64,000 bases of DNA, from contig NC_068346.1 in the NCBI RefSeq assembly GCF_014633365.1, positions 37,635,191 through 37,699,190 of the forward strand, read 5' to 3'. Shown here in pieces: positions 22,688 through 34,409 of this stretch. The notes under the pieces are model-generated. The model ran no database searches, was not told the origin of the DNA, and saw only the letters and a list, made by a program, of their open reading frames with translations. A program made the translations under genes and the position numbers. The stretch's first letter is position 1; every line of letters begins with the position of its first letter. This DNA comes from Diospyros lotus. Lineage: Eukaryota; Streptophyta; Magnoliopsida; Ericales; Ebenaceae.

Positions 22688-22846
22688 TTTCTACTAATAA
22701 TACACAAAGATTTTCTCAGAAACCTCAAACAAGTGTTTCCTAAAGTTTTCATATGTCACCTAGAATCCATATCCCTGTTCTAAGTTAACAAACCTAACCG
22801 TGCTAAGTTCAATAACCTAGCCTAACCATCCTAGGGTTTTAACCTA

Positions 22847-22860
22847 GGGCTCTGATACCA
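22847..22860 (-). other. Primer-binding site of Tekay-like element
   Basis: Reverse strand TGGTATCAGAGCCC, two bases from the 5' LTR end, complementary to the 3' end of initiator tRNA-Met. This is the priming site for minus-strand DNA synthesis. Confidence 0.9.
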
Positions 22861-22862
22861 AT

Positions 22863-25329
22863 TGTAACACCCCTACCCTATACAGGCGTGTCACTATAAG
22901 GAAATTCCCGGGTTTTTCTTTTTTTTTTTTCGAGTCCGTCACTCGCGGCGCCTGAGAGCACAATCTTCACATGCAGATGAAACACTTGTCGCCAAAACTA
23001 TAGCCAGCACCCGCGGTGATTTCAAGAACAATTTTCACATGCAGATATATATATATCCCGAGAGTTCCAGTCTTACTCGTTTAGTTAACAATAACAAAAT
23101 CATAACTAAACGAGACATTATAAATACAGCGGAATACTTAACCATCAAAATAACGTGGCCTACCACGTGTTACACACAAGATGTTTCCTACCAACATACA
23201 TATAACATCGTTACAAAATGTTTACAACACCGAGGTACGATTGTTCATACATATAGCAAAATAAGTTCCTATACTACCAAATGATACAACGACTATCACA
23301 TAAACACCATTGGCTCTCCGGCCTCGTCCTTGACCTCGCAGCTGTCCCTAACTGGAACGTTGAATGTTCCAGGGGCATAATCCAGGTTAGATGATGAAAC
23401 ATCTAAGTGAAGGCATGAAACAGTTTATATAATGCATGAAAGACACATGAGCATGGCATACTAAACGACAACATGCATGACACGTCAAACTTGAGAAATT
23501 TCCCTGACATACTTAATCCTCGGGTGCCCTACCGTGTCACTCGGTTTCCAGTCCCGGATGCCCTACCATGTCACCCGATCACCAGTATTGGCCCCGGGTG
23601 CCCTACCGTGTCACCCGATCACCAGGACTAACCGTGTCCCATTCCCAAGAAGATCCTGTCCTGCCCCGTATGAACCCAACAATGCAATGAAACTTGACCC
23701 CAAACGATATGAAAATTCACACGCCATGCACCAACATTTTAAAGTAAATCAGTTAATACAATATAGCGAATGTCGACACAGTGTTCATAAGTAAAAGCCT
23801 GGTAAAACAATCTAAGTCTAAGAGGGCGAAACCGCTCGCTAGAACTCACCACAAGCATTTAAAAACACTTCCAAGATAAGGTAAAGCTAGAATCAAACCA
23901 CTCACCTCAATTCAGAAAAGTTCAGATTTCGCCTCGAAAAATGTGCCACACCTTGAAAATCGCATAATCCTTCTTCCAACGACCCAATTGACTCCTATTT
24001 CACCATTCAAGACCTTTGGAATCAACGTTTCTATTTTTCACAATTTTCTCTATTTTTATTTATTTTTCAAGCATTTATACCTTCGAAAATTCATTAAAAA
24101 TACCTAACATCAACTTTTACAAAATATTTTTCCATGATAATTCCTAAAATAATTCTACCTAAATTCTGAAATTAAAAACACACAAAAACCCTACCTCACG
24201 TGCCCTCACGCGCCACCCCGAGGTCCTGCGAGTGGGAGCCACGCGCCGCCGCACAGTCTTCTTCTTCGGCCTTCTTCTCCGGCTCCGGCGACCTCCAATG
24301 CTCCAAATTTCTACAGGGTCTTGTAGATCTCTTCAAGGCGACCCCAATGGACCCTTTACTCATCGAAAAAAGTGGCCGGAGGTGGGTTTAAAACCCAGTT
24401 GCAGGTCGCGGCATCGGCAAGCCCAATTTTTCGGCCAACTCCAAAATCACCCACTTATCCTACACCAATCGACTCCAAATGCTCCAGAAATGACCCTCTC
24501 GACCTAAGGAACAAAAACCCCTTATCCCTCAAGCTCGATTCAAGCAAAAACACAAGAAATTTCGGCCGTTTTTGTTTTTGGAACCCTCGGCTGAGAACCC
24601 CCTTTTATACTCGATTTTTTACCCGATTCACCACTCTATCTTGCTCGTCCTTATCCCTTAAGCCCAGATCTAGCCTTTAAGCCAATCGAGAAACACCAAA
24701 TTGAGAGCTAGAACCCTTGAAAGATTCGGCCAAATCGAAAATCTTTTTGGCCATCATTTCGATCAAATCCAACCCTTTTCCGGCCAATGGAAGCTCCCAT
24801 CGAGCTCATCATCGTCTGGAGGCTAGCCTAGAGCCTCCGGGTGACCTGCCCGATGCCCCTAGAAGCAACCGCCGGCGGTCACAGGCGGCCGGTCGGTTTC
24901 ACACCAAGAAATTTTGCAAAAATTGCATTTTAGCCCCCAACCTTCTTTTAATTGAATTTCCTCCATTTCTTAGATACCCCTAGACTTTCTAATACTTCCA
25001 CAATGGCCCTCAAGTTCTGGATTTTCCATTTTCCCTTTGGAATTTCTGAAAAACTTGCCATCTCGGCCTCCTTCGGGCAGTTTACAAAATCTACACTTTT
25101 GTCCGGACGCTCCTAATTGTGTGCTTTTGACTTCAACTCTTCGGAATCTCTTGATTTTTATCAAATATCGCCCAATTTTGCCATTTCACCTTAATTGGCT
25201 CATCCTAACTTAGTCATTCGTCTTTTGTTTAAGTTTTGAATATTGCACTTAAGCCCGAAACTATTGTAAATTCCATTTTGATCCCATAATTTTCAAAAAT
25301 TCTCTTAATATTTAATACTGGGTATTACA
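22863..25329 (-). repeat. 5' LTR of Tekay-like element
   Basis: 2467 bp, matching 15076-17520 with scattered substitutions and small indels. Short ORFs inside are shared with the other LTR only because both are copies of one template. Confidence 0.95.
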
Positions 25330-25503
25330 TGTGGAGCATGTGTTGAAGACAATAGGAGCACAAAGTGATGATAATGTCGCATTTTTGGAGCTAAAATGGC
25401 AGTAAAGGCAAGGTCAAAGGTCCATTCGGGGTCGAGGATGATGATGTCGCAAAGCGTCGGAAGAATGACGTCATTGGTGAAGTGTTGGAAATCAAAGAGA
25501 AAC

Positions 25504-25740
25504 GGCTCACAGTGCTGTCACGCAAAGCATTGTGTGGTAGGGTCGTGGTAAGAATTGTTTTCTGTGGCTCACGGCCTTATCGCGGAAAGCATTCCGTGAT
25601 AAAGCCGTGGTTGAAGAAGTATTCTGTGGCTCACGACCTTACCGCGGAAAACATTCTGTGGTAAGCCCGTGACAAGATTTTCATTCTGTGGCTCACAACC
25701 TTACCGCGGAATGCATTCCGTGGTAAGGCCGCGGTAAGGC
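25504..25740. repeat. 62-bp tandem array with palindromic core in Athila-like LTR
   Basis: Units starting GGCTCAC occur at 25504, 25566, 25628 and 25690, an exact 62-bp period with the fourth copy partial. Each holds a dyad; the clearest is CTTACCGCGGAATGCATTCC followed by GTGGTAAGG in the last copy. It lies in the U3-like part, upstream of the TATA-like site near 25850, where enhancer repeats are often found in LTRs. Confidence 0.85.
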
Positions 25741-26735
25741 TCTAAGCTTCGTAAAAAGGCCATTTTGAGCCCGTTTCCTTTCAAATCAAGTAGAGATGGG
25801 CTCTCTCAAGGGGCACGACTTTGAAGACCTAAAAAGCACTATATAAGGAAGGATTCTTGATAGATTGGGGAGCTTTTGGAGGAGGAGAAGACAACAAGTC
25901 TAGGAAGAAGAGGGAGATTTTCTTGAAGATATTCGGTTTGGTTGTATTTTTCCATTCTTTCTTCTCTCCAACATCATGAACTTTGTTTTTATTATTCTTT
26001 CATTGGTTGAAACTATGCTAGGCTAAGTACTTTGTTGCTAGGGTGATTGATGAAACCTAGTTCAATGATGATTTAACTAAAAGTATTTGGGTTTTATTAT
26101 ATTCTTGTCTTTCGGGTTGATCGTTTGTTATGCACTAATTCCGTTTTGATGCTTGGCCGCCATTAGAACGTGTTTGTGATTTATATTGCTTTCGAGAGAT
26201 TCAATATAGATTAGCACTTGGTAATAAACGACATAAGGTTCAATAATAGGTAGAGATACCGTTATGCCTTGTGAAATCTTATTTTGATGATCATTGTGGA
26301 TAAATGCATGTTTGTATATTTGCAGATTAATTAGAGATAATTAATCTCATATGTAAGCATAGATTCAATCGACCATCGAGAGAGGCTTTTGATTAACTTA
26401 GGATCATTGATTTTCAGCTTCAAGTAAGAATTATAAAACCCGATCACTGAAAGATTAAATCAATTAAAGAACTACGGTGGATTCATAAACCCTAGTGCAT
26501 TAGATTTCTACATTTAAAACCTAAAGAATTATTTTGTGTTTTCCATTTAGTGAGTTGGTTTTAGTTAATATAGAACTTCCATTGAGTATTATTTTGATTG
26601 TGTGTGACTTATTAAAGTTAATAGTGGTTAAAGTAGGGATTGAAAGCTAATCCTTATGGGAACGATACTCTATTTATCATTATATTACTTGTTACGATTC
26701 CATTCACTTGCGGGAAAGAATACGCGAACAGAAAG

Positions 26736-27693
26736 CCTTGCTATGTGGCCATGGAAGAAACAATGCATGAGCATGACAAAGTAATAAATGCTTTATTTGT
26801 GGGAAAAAAAGGGACATTTTGCTCGGCATAGGAAAAAGACAATAGAAGGAAATGTGGTGATTTCAAAAAGTCACCACAAAACAGTGAAAAAGAGTAGGAC
26901 TTCCAAGCATCATTCACTATGGCTAATCCTATAGAAGCGGTAGAAGACAAGGTTGGCAATAAAGACAATGTGGCTAAGACACATGAGGAAGCACTTGTAA
27001 TAACAAGTGTGTAAGCTCCCAACTATGACAAGGATTAGATCATTGACTCTGATTGCTCCAACCATATGATAGGTGATAAGGATAAGTTGCAATCCTTATC
27101 AAAGTATAAAAGAGGAGAAGTTATCTTAACTATTCACAACTCAAAATTACTCATCACTCACATTGGTGACACAATGATTGCACCACATTTCATTCCCAAT
27201 CAAGTACAGTTATAAGATGTTTTGCACGTGTCTGGAATGAAGAAAAACTTGTTGTAAGTATCTCAACTGACAAGCTCATGTAACTTTGTAGTATTTGGCC
27301 CTAAAGATGTAAAGGTGTATCAAAATTTAAAATATTCAGGCACTTCTATCATGGAAGGACGGTGACTGGAGTCCATCTATGTGATGTTAGCAGAGAAGCC
27401 ATAATGAGAGAAGACAAGGAAGAATGAGACACACGTGGGATGCAAGAGTAAGGCATGTCAGCTACCACAAGTTAAAGAAAATGATGCAGTAGTCAATGCT
27501 CAAAGGTCTCCCTCAAGTAAAGATTCATGAAGACACTATATGTGCTGGATGTTAATACAGTAATGAGCATCGGCTACCTTATAAGGGAGTCCAAAAGTAT
27601 AGAGCAAAGCAACCACTAGAGTTAGTACATTCAAACGTGTTTGGGCCAGGCAAACAACCATCAATAAGTGGATGTCGCTACATGGTAACCTTC
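26736..27693 (+). pseudogene. Copia-A zinc knuckle, protease, pre-integrase, integrase N-end
   Basis: After the Athila-like LTR, Copia-A resumes with a degenerate CCHC knuckle (GKKGTFCSA/GKKGHFARH-like at about 26790-26830), a protease region with DSDCSNHMIGDKDKL (catalytic DSG degraded to DSD), the block DVLHVSGMKKNLL, then the integrase N-terminal region with [20 protein letters not shown] and HSNVFGP. Stops and frameshifts are frequent. It breaks at GCRYMVTF where the next solo LTR is inserted. Confidence 0.75.
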
Positions 27694-28861
27694 TGTTGAG
27701 CCAACTTAGTATATCTAAATTTATTTTGGTGTTTTGATGAATTACAAAAACGCTTAATTGTTGAATATACAAATTAAGGCTCCTAAATTTTCTCAAAATA
27801 TTTCTTATATATTTCATATTATAAAAAATTAATATTTTTTATGAAATTCATCTTGCAATAAGTTTTTAAATAAGTTAAAAAATTATTTTATAAAAATTGA
27901 ACCAATAAGTCGACTTGATCGTTGATAAGTCAACTCGGTAGAAAGCTTGTTTGATGCAGGTTTTGGTTAAGTCGACTCGACAGAGAGGTATTTTAAGCTA
28001 AGTTGACTTATTCTAAAATAAATCGACTTAAGCCAAAAATAACTCGACTCTCCATGAGGCTAAGTGGACTTAATTTGTTTCGTGGCCAAATTTTTTTGAA
28101 CGTTATGCAGGTTGCCCTAGCCCCTATATATACATCATATGCATATCAAGGAGGATACTTATGCCATTCTGAAATCTCAAAACAACTAGAAGAACTATCT
28201 CAAAGATCTATTGCTTCTCAAGGCTTATACGCTTTCGATTCCGTATCAAACAAAGAGCCTACCACTATTGGAGATCAAAGTGCTGAATATTCATCTATCT
28301 GTCTTCATTTGATATGAGGGTATATTTATCAAATTTAATATTGTGCTGTTAATATTCTTTGATTGTTTAGAGTCCAAGTGTGGACGAGTATTGTAACATT
28401 TAAACTCGATTGTGACTTTGTATTAGTTGCCTAGATCTGGATTTATATCTAGGCGAGTTTGCGTGTTTGATCTAGTTTTCAAGATAAGGGAAAACCTTGG
28501 CGTTGATTGGATTTAATGAAACCCTAAGGGTGGTTAGACCTTGGGAGAGTAGATTAGGTGTTTGAGATACACCGAACCACTATATATCGTTATGTTTATC
28601 TTCCTTTATTGATTTGTTATTTATTGTGAAGATTTCAATTTTGCAAGATTAGTTAAATAAACTGATTGCAATATTTTAAAATTGATTAATTAATAACTCA
28701 TTTGATCTAATCAACAAGGTGTAATAAAATAAAGGTTTTTGATAAAAATCCTTTATTAATAATTCTCCTCAGAAATCCAATAAAATAAGCGAGAAGTTGA
28801 AAAAGTTTTAACCACTCAATTCACTGCCATTCTTGAGTGACCGTTCATTAAAGGACCAACA
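27694..28861. repeat. Copia solo LTR (1168 bp) inside Copia-A integrase
   Basis: TGTTGAGCCAACTTAGTATA ... GGACCAACA, bounded exactly by CCTTC duplications (27689-27693 and 28862-28866). Removing it rejoins the integrase reading MVTF...DDFFRYVW. The segment near 28360-28530 matches the LTR fragment at the right end of the window (63851-64000). The ORF at 28003-28317 is chance. Confidence 0.93.
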
Positions 28862-28866
28862 CCTTC

Positions 28867-30077
28867 ATTGATGACTTTTTCAGGTATGTTTGGGTGGACT
28901 TTATGAAAGAAAAAGTTTGAGATGTTAAAGAAATTTAAGTTCAAGGAGAACATCGAGAGTATAATAGATGGAAAGATTAAATGTCTACGCATAGATAATG
29001 GAAGAGAGTACACATCAAAAGAGGTCTTTAGCTATCTCAAAGCTTGCAAGATTCAATGCCAATTGACTTGCTCGTGAACACCACAACAAAATAGTGTGGC
29101 AGAAAGGAAAAATTGACATCTTAGAGAAACATGTCAAAACATGTTGTATGTAAAGAATATGGCCAGTCAATTTTGAACATAATGCATGAAGATAGTAGTG
29201 TCCATTACAAACAAGCTACCTCAAGTATGACTCGATATTGATTCACCCTTTCAAAAATTATGAAACCTCCAGCCAATAGTCAACCATCTTAAAGTCATTG
29301 GGTGCATATGTTATGTGTTCATACTTCATCATTTGCACATAAAGCTTGACAAAAAGGCATTACGATGCATTTTTGTTAGTTATAACTCTGAGAAGAAAAG
29401 GTGAAAATGTTGTGACCCTATAATTGGTCATTGTTACATTGCATGAAATGTAGTATTTGATTAAGCATCCTCATGGTGGTCATCACAAGAGGTAGCATTA
29501 CTAGATTCTAAGGAATTGAAGAGCAAGCTTCGGGAGAAGTTGGAGTTGCAAGAATAAGAGGATAGTTCCTCTCTAAGCCCAAGACGACAAGAGTCTCCAA
29601 AAAATGCTATACAAACAAGTTCTCCTACAAGTTCGTGGCGTATGGAGAACATAAGATGACATAAGACCTTCAACCAAATGAATTTGAGGAAATAGATGAG
29701 GAGCCACAACAATTCTCCTTCAAGTTTGCAAATGCCGCTCTTGCTGAAAAGGAAGATAGTGCTAGAGAACCTACTACATTTGAAGAAGCATTAAAGAATA
29801 TTAAGTGGAGGAAAGCAATTAATGGAAGAAGAGGTAGTAGAACTAAAGCAAAATCAAACTTGGGAGTTGGTGTTGAAACTCATATCGTGCAAATGGGTAT
29901 ACAAAGTAAAGCTGTGTGCAAATGAATCAATAAAAAGATACAAGGCTTGACTAGTCACTCATGGATTCTCAGAGTAATATAGGCTAGAATATGAGGAGAC
30001 GTTTAGTCTAATGGCTAAAATAACCACGTCACATGTCTTTTTAGCCCTAGTAGCTAATAAATATGCGAAGTTTTGCC
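28867..30077 (+). pseudogene. Copia-A integrase core and RT N-terminal part
   Basis: The degenerate translation shows FFRYVWVDFMKEK, LRIDNGREYTSKEVF (second catalytic Asp) and TPQQNSVAERKN (third acidic region), then a linker and the RT start (KWVYKVKLCANESIKRYKA, LEYEETFSLMAKITTS). The RT is cut at LALVANKYAKF by the hAT relic at 30078. Many stops. Confidence 0.8.
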
Positions 30078-30369
30078 CAGGGCCGACTTAAGGCATAGAC
30101 CCTAGGGCCCCCAAAAAGGAGGTGGCCTAAAATTGCAGTGGTCGCCGGCCCTACCCAGAAATTTCACTGCTTCAAGAGATTGTAGAATATATCTTCCCTA
30201 CTTTATGTTGAATTTTGACTTTTGAGTGACATGAGAGAGAGAGAGAGAGATAGAGCATGGACAGATAGAAAATTAGAAATAGAAGGAAGATGATAGCCTC
30301 ACCTGCTGCTGGCAGCTCATATTCTAGCTTCCAGTTATAAAATACAACTGCAAGCTATCCCTGAAAATT

Positions 30370-30987
30370 GAATACAACAACAACAACAACAACAACATAT
30401 CCAGCCTTTATCCCACTATGTGGGGTCGGCTACATGAATTCTAGACTTTCATGTATTTCTATCTTTTGTCATATCTTCATTGAGATCCATACACTTCATA
30501 TCAAACTTTAATGTTTCCCTCAAAATCTTCTTAGGTCTGCCTCTATCTCTTTTTTTGATTAATTGTTCCATTTCATCAACTCTCCTCACAGGAGCGTCTC
30601 TTGATCTCATTCTCACATGACCAAACCATTTTAGTCTAGTCTATCTCATCTTATCTTCTATTGGCACTACTCATATCTTATTACGAATAACTTCATTTCT
30701 AATTTTATATTTTCTTGTATGGCCGCACATCCATCTTAACATCCTCATCTCCACTACATTCTGAGGATGAGGATGTTGGTATTTGACTACCCAACATTCT
30801 GAGCCGTATAACAAAACTGGTCTTATAGCTGTCCTATAGAATTTTTCTTTCAATTTTAATGGGATTTTACCATCACATAACACCACCGATGCATTTCTCC
30901 ATTTTAGCCAACCTGCCTTAATTCTATGTGTGACATCCTCTTGAATTTCTCCATCTTTTTGAATCACTGATCCCAAATATCGACAAT
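30370..30987 (-). mobile_element. 5'-truncated LINE tail within hAT relic
   Basis: On the reverse strand a 101-codon frame (30671-30976) reads the C-terminal RT-proximal region of plant LINEs: [54 protein letters not shown]. The degenerate coding continues to about 30420 and ends in a GTT repeat (30375-30397 as CAA on the plus strand), the usual 3' tail of this LINE group. Confidence 0.88.
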
Positions 30988-31056
30988 GGTGGAACGAAAA
31001 CGGTGGAGTAGAATTGTAGAAGAAAAATTGATATAAAATTACTTTATAACGTAGAA

Positions 31057-31490
31057 AAGTTAAAATTGTTTGATGATGATAATTTGAATAAAAATTGTTT
31101 AAATCTTAAATTTTTTCTAAAACTTGATATGCTATTTGATATTAATGGTTTAGATTTATTTTCAGAATTAAACGTTTTAAAAGAAATTATAACCATAGAA
31201 ATTAAAACACCACTTGTTTTATTAAATTTTATAAAAAATGTATATTCTTTTTCAAATGCATGAATAGCTTATAGCATATTATTAACAATTTCTATTATTA
31301 TAGTTTCAGTAGAAAGAATTTTTTTTAAAATTAAAATTAATAAAATCTCATTTACGTTCAACTATGTGATAAGAAAGATTAAGTAATATGGCTATATTAT
31401 AAAATTGAAAAAGATTTACTTTCTAAACTAAAATACAAAAAATTAATTAATAATTTTGCATCTCAAAAAATAAGAAAAATAAATTTTTAA
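31057..31490 (+). pseudogene. hAT transposase C-terminal (dimerisation) fragment
   Basis: The reading DMLFDINGLDLFSELNVLKE is followed, past a stop, by AYSILLTISIIIVSVERIFF and KDLLSKLKYKKLIN-like text, matching the conserved hAT C-terminal block of TTF-type plant hAT proteins (usual form TIPVTVASAERSFS). Heavily substituted toward A+T, with several stops and frameshifts. Confidence 0.75.
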
Positions 31491-31573
31491 TAAATTTTAT
31501 TATTTTTTAAACGACCACTAAATTAATTATCACCTAGAGCCTCGCATACCCTTGAGCTGGCATTGGTTGTGAC

Positions 31574-32770
31574 AGATGAACGTGAAAAATGCTTTTTTCT
31601 TCATGGAGAAATAGATTGAGATATTTATATGGAGCAACCATAAAGTTTTAAAGATGCTAACTATTTGGAATAAGTGTGTAAGTTAAGAAAAACTATTTAT
31701 GGATTAAAGCAAGCCCCATGAGACAACCAAACAAACTTGAGCCTGTTCATAAGGAAACGAGATGGCAAGATAGCAATAATGCTAGAATATGTAGATGATC
31801 TCATTATCATTGGAGTCAGCCAAATAAAAGTTTATTTCATTAGAGAAAATTTGATGGTTCGATTTCAGTTGATGGAGTTGGGAGACCTAAAAAATTTCCT
31901 CGGACTTGAAGTCCAATATACGAAAGAATGACCATTCTTGAATCAATACAAGTACACAAAGGATCTCTTGCAAAAGTTTGGGATGCTTGAGTGCAAGCCA
32001 ATATCTACAACAATGGAAATCAATATAAAACTATGTGCAGAGGAAATTAGAGAATTGGAGGATTCAGCTATGTACCAACCACTGGTTGGAAGTTAATCTA
32101 TCTGACCATCACTTGACCAGACATGACATTGTGTTTACAATTGGAGTAGCTAGCCAGTTCATGCAGAAGCCTAGGAAGCCTTATCTTGAAGTCGTATGAT
32201 GAATATTGCGATATATAAAAGGCACAATTAACTTTGGTCTCTTATATAAGAAAGGAGTAGAAATTAAAGTCACAGAGAATAATGTGATGCAAATTTCGTT
32301 AGAGATTATGACACACGTTGATCAACAACAGGATGCGTGTTTCATGTTGGATTAGGAGTAGTATCTTGGTGTAGCAAAAGGTAGCCAAGAGTGTCACTTT
32401 CTACTATTAAAGTAGAGTCTCGAGCAGCAACAATTGTAGCCTAAGAAAGTACATGGCTATTGTAATTGCTAAATAATTTGCACCAGCTAGTTGATTACCC
32501 AATACTTCTCCATTGTGACAATCAATTAGCAATTTGATTGGCAAAGAATCCAGTGTTTCATGCAAGGACAAAGTACGTGGAGATACATCATCGTTATGTA
32601 AGGGATAAGGTACTACAAGGAGGGATTGAAATGCAATCAATCAAGACAGGAGATCAAGCCGTAGATATTTTTATGAAGAGTCTAAATTTGTCCAAGTTTG
32701 TAGAATTTCGATGAAAATTAGGAATGATAACAAAGTCAAGTGAAGTCAATGTTGAAGGCGAGAATTAAAG
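31574..32770 (+). pseudogene. Copia-A RT C-terminal part and RNase H
   Basis: The sequence resumes at QMNVKNAFF, then SLFIRKRDGKIAIMLEYVDD (catalytic box EYVDDLIIIG), LMELGDLKNFLGLEVQYTKE, KPISTTMEINIKL, followed by degraded RNase H and the C-terminal EVNVEGEN at about 32765. A 64-codon stretch (31737-31931) is open; the rest is broken. Confidence 0.82.
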
Positions 32771-32789
32771 ATCAACACTGCCCCTCTAT

Positions 32790-33441
32790 AGAATCTTCCA
32801 GTAAAGTTAAGAGGAAAAATTATGGCGAGTAAATTTTTCTAGATGGGAATGTTTTGCATAGTCTCCAATCTTTTACATACTTAGCATTAATTTTTAGGCA
32901 TTAATATAAGAGCTATCTGGAGAGCTCTATGACTGACCTTCCACTAGTATAAATAGGTGTAGTGTGTGTTGCACAGAGCAACAAAAAAATAGAATAGAAA
33001 AAGAGAGTGGAGAGGGAAAGGAGTGAGTGAATGTGATGGTGTTGTGACAAGCTTGCTGTCACTGTAGAAAAAATCTTTTTGACTAAACTAGATGTATCTA
33101 AATATTTTTGACAAGTTGTGGCGAAGCTTGATTTAAGCTTATTTTTTGTAAAATGAGTAAATGAACTTAATTTAAGCTGTATGTCTGCAGATAGGAGTTG
33201 GTAATGTGTTTGAAAGTCTTGGCTGTAATCTCTATAAATATGGTTTTGAATCAAAAGAAATCAGTTCTTCCAGCCTTTAATTTGTGTTCTGTTTTTCTCT
33301 ACGTCAAAACCAACAAAGTGAGTGTAGTGTGAAGGCTATTAATGGGAGTGTCTTCTTAAAGTTGTAAAAGTATATTTAGTTATAATAAAAGTTGTTTTAG
33401 TTCAATATTATTTTTGGTGATCCATCGAGCTAAGTCCAACA
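32790..33441 (+). repeat. Right LTR of Copia-A, with an internal LTR-like insert
   Basis: Follows the RNase H end and has a TATA-like AGTATAAATAGG near 32945. The last part (33314-33441) matches the left LTR at 13479-13610. Between about 33030 and 33313 lies about 280 bp absent from the left copy, with its own CTCTATAAATATGG (about 33230) and a CCAACA end, flanked by similar GAGTGAGTG and AAGTGAGTG. This looks like a small solo LTR inserted in the LTR. Left boundary approximate. Confidence 0.6.
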
Positions 33442-34409
33442 AGTGAAGAGCGTGTAGATTGATCATTTACCAAAAGCTAGGAATTTGGTTGAACCTTTTT
33501 TTTTCCTGCTCTCAGTTATTATTGTATTATCGTTCTGATCCGTAAACAGCAACTTTGATGATCATTTGTATTATTTGAAATTAAATTTGAACTGAACTAC
33601 TGCCCTCCAGCAAAAAAGAGAAAGAGAGCTGAATTACAGCTGGTTAACTTTTAGGAAACTATCCAAAGAAGAAGAAGAAGAAGAAGAAGAAGAAGAAGAA
33701 GAAGAAGAAATCCTACATTTTACAAAATGTGCATTTATCTCACCCCTAAACTTCTTTTAGTTCTTCTGTAAACCATAGGTTACTTTGGATGCTTTTAGTG
33801 TTGCTGTGAGCCTGTGATGACAAAGGCTTACCCTGAGGAATCTGGACAGTGGGAAGAATCTATGTATTTTTCTCCAAGGCTTCGCAAGCTACATGCTTCT
33901 TGGCTTGTGGTTTCTTCAATCTATTCTCATATTTATGTTATATCGGGTGTGTCAATTTACATCACTATTGATTTTGCTTTTATTTAATTTCTTTTAATTT
34001 TCTTATTGATCTAAGTGCAATAAAAAACAAAAAAAAGAAAAGAAAAGAAAAACCTGCCCTGCAACTCAAATATTAAGCTGTCACTTTTTTGCTCAACCAA
34101 AGTTGCTTTCTCATGGAATAAAACTGGGTCTACAGCAACTGTTTGTTTGAAGTATTTAACAACTAACTTGCCGTTGTTTAAAAGTCCTATTCCAACAATC
34201 AACCCGAGGAAAATGTTGCAAGCATCCTTTCTCATTTTAATTATTTCACCAATTCTCAGGTTTTTCTAAAGTACGTCCCAAATGGCATTAAAGAACTTAC
34301 CCATAATTTGTCCTTTGGTTTGGGTAAGATCGCCATCTTTTGGTTCAAGCATGGTTTGGATTCCATACAGGTATTCATGGTTTATAATGTATATTTCAAT
34401 GTTAATCAG
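33442..34409. other. Non-coding stretch with (GAA)n
   Basis: No gene is recognised. A perfect GAA microsatellite lies at about 33667-33710. A 74-codon reverse frame at 34011-34235 has no recognisable domain and is not called. Confidence 0.5.

Larger units (their letters stand above)
15076..25329 (-). mobile_element. Tekay-like chromovirus (Ty3/Gypsy), full-length structure
   Basis: A 10,254-bp element with LTRs of 2445 and 2467 bp, both TGTAACACCC...TATTACA, flanked by exact TGTGG duplications (15071-15075, 25330-25334). Reverse-strand order is 5' LTR, primer-binding site, an extra leader ORF, gag with MVNTRR start, three zinc-binding motifs, protease, RT, RNase H, integrase, C-terminal chromodomain, polypurine tract (AGAGGGGGAGCA at 17521-17532), 3' LTR. 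Long LTRs plus a chromodomain fit the Tekay/Del lineage. Gag-pol is broken by frameshifts and a stop, so it is structurally complete but not autonomous. Confidence 0.95.
14967..26730 (+). repeat. Athila-like solo LTR, split by the Tekay-like element
   Basis: It starts TGATAAGTGTCTTTTATACA and ends with the Gypsy-type terminus GGGAACGATACTCTATTTAT ... CTTGCGGGAA ... CGAACA. Five-base duplications GAAAG flank it exactly (14962-14966 and 26731-26735), so it is a clean solo LTR. Its two halves are 14967-15075 and 25335-26730, about 1.5 kb when joined. A TATA-like CACTATATAAGG lies near 25850. The intervening sequence is the Tekay-like insertion. Confidence 0.9.
30078..31565 (+). mobile_element. 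hAT-superfamily DNA transposon relic
   Basis: The left end CAGGGCCGACTTAAGG pairs with the right end, whose complement is CAATGCCAGCTCAAGG, typical of hAT-type termini. The flanks GTTTTGCC (30070-30077) and GTTGTGAC (31566-31573) form an imperfect 8-bp duplication, the length made by hAT. The 3' half keeps a transposase C-terminal dimerisation region. A LINE tail is nested in it, and a short GA run lies near 30235-30252. Too decayed to move. Confidence 0.8.
13470..33441 (+). mobile_element. Copia-A: old host Copia element of nest 1
   Basis: Gag (14279-14961), zinc knuckle and protease (26736-27693), integrase (split at 27693/28867), RT (split at 30077/31566) and RNase H (to about 32770) lie in the correct order on the plus strand, and each break coincides with a defined insertion. 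U5-like LTR sequence at about 13470-13610 matches the end of the right LTR at about 33314-33441 (shared AGTGAGTGTAGTGTGAA and AAAGTTGTTTTAGTTCAATA). The element is riddled with stops. Left LTR and flanks are truncated, so no target-site duplication is seen. Removing the insertions leaves roughly 5 kb, a normal Copia length. Confidence 0.85.

Noticed and set aside
25504..25740. Regular direct repeats that might suggest a CRISPR array
   Set aside because: The 62-bp units are contiguous with no unique spacers, and the host is a plant nuclear genome.
28003..28317. 104-codon ORF
   Set aside because: It lies in the middle of a solo LTR with exact target duplications; the LTR family is non-coding there.
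34011..34235. 74-codon reverse-strand ORF
   Set aside because: No recognisable domain, no convincing splice context linking it to the MADS exons, and AT-rich flanks; likely chance.
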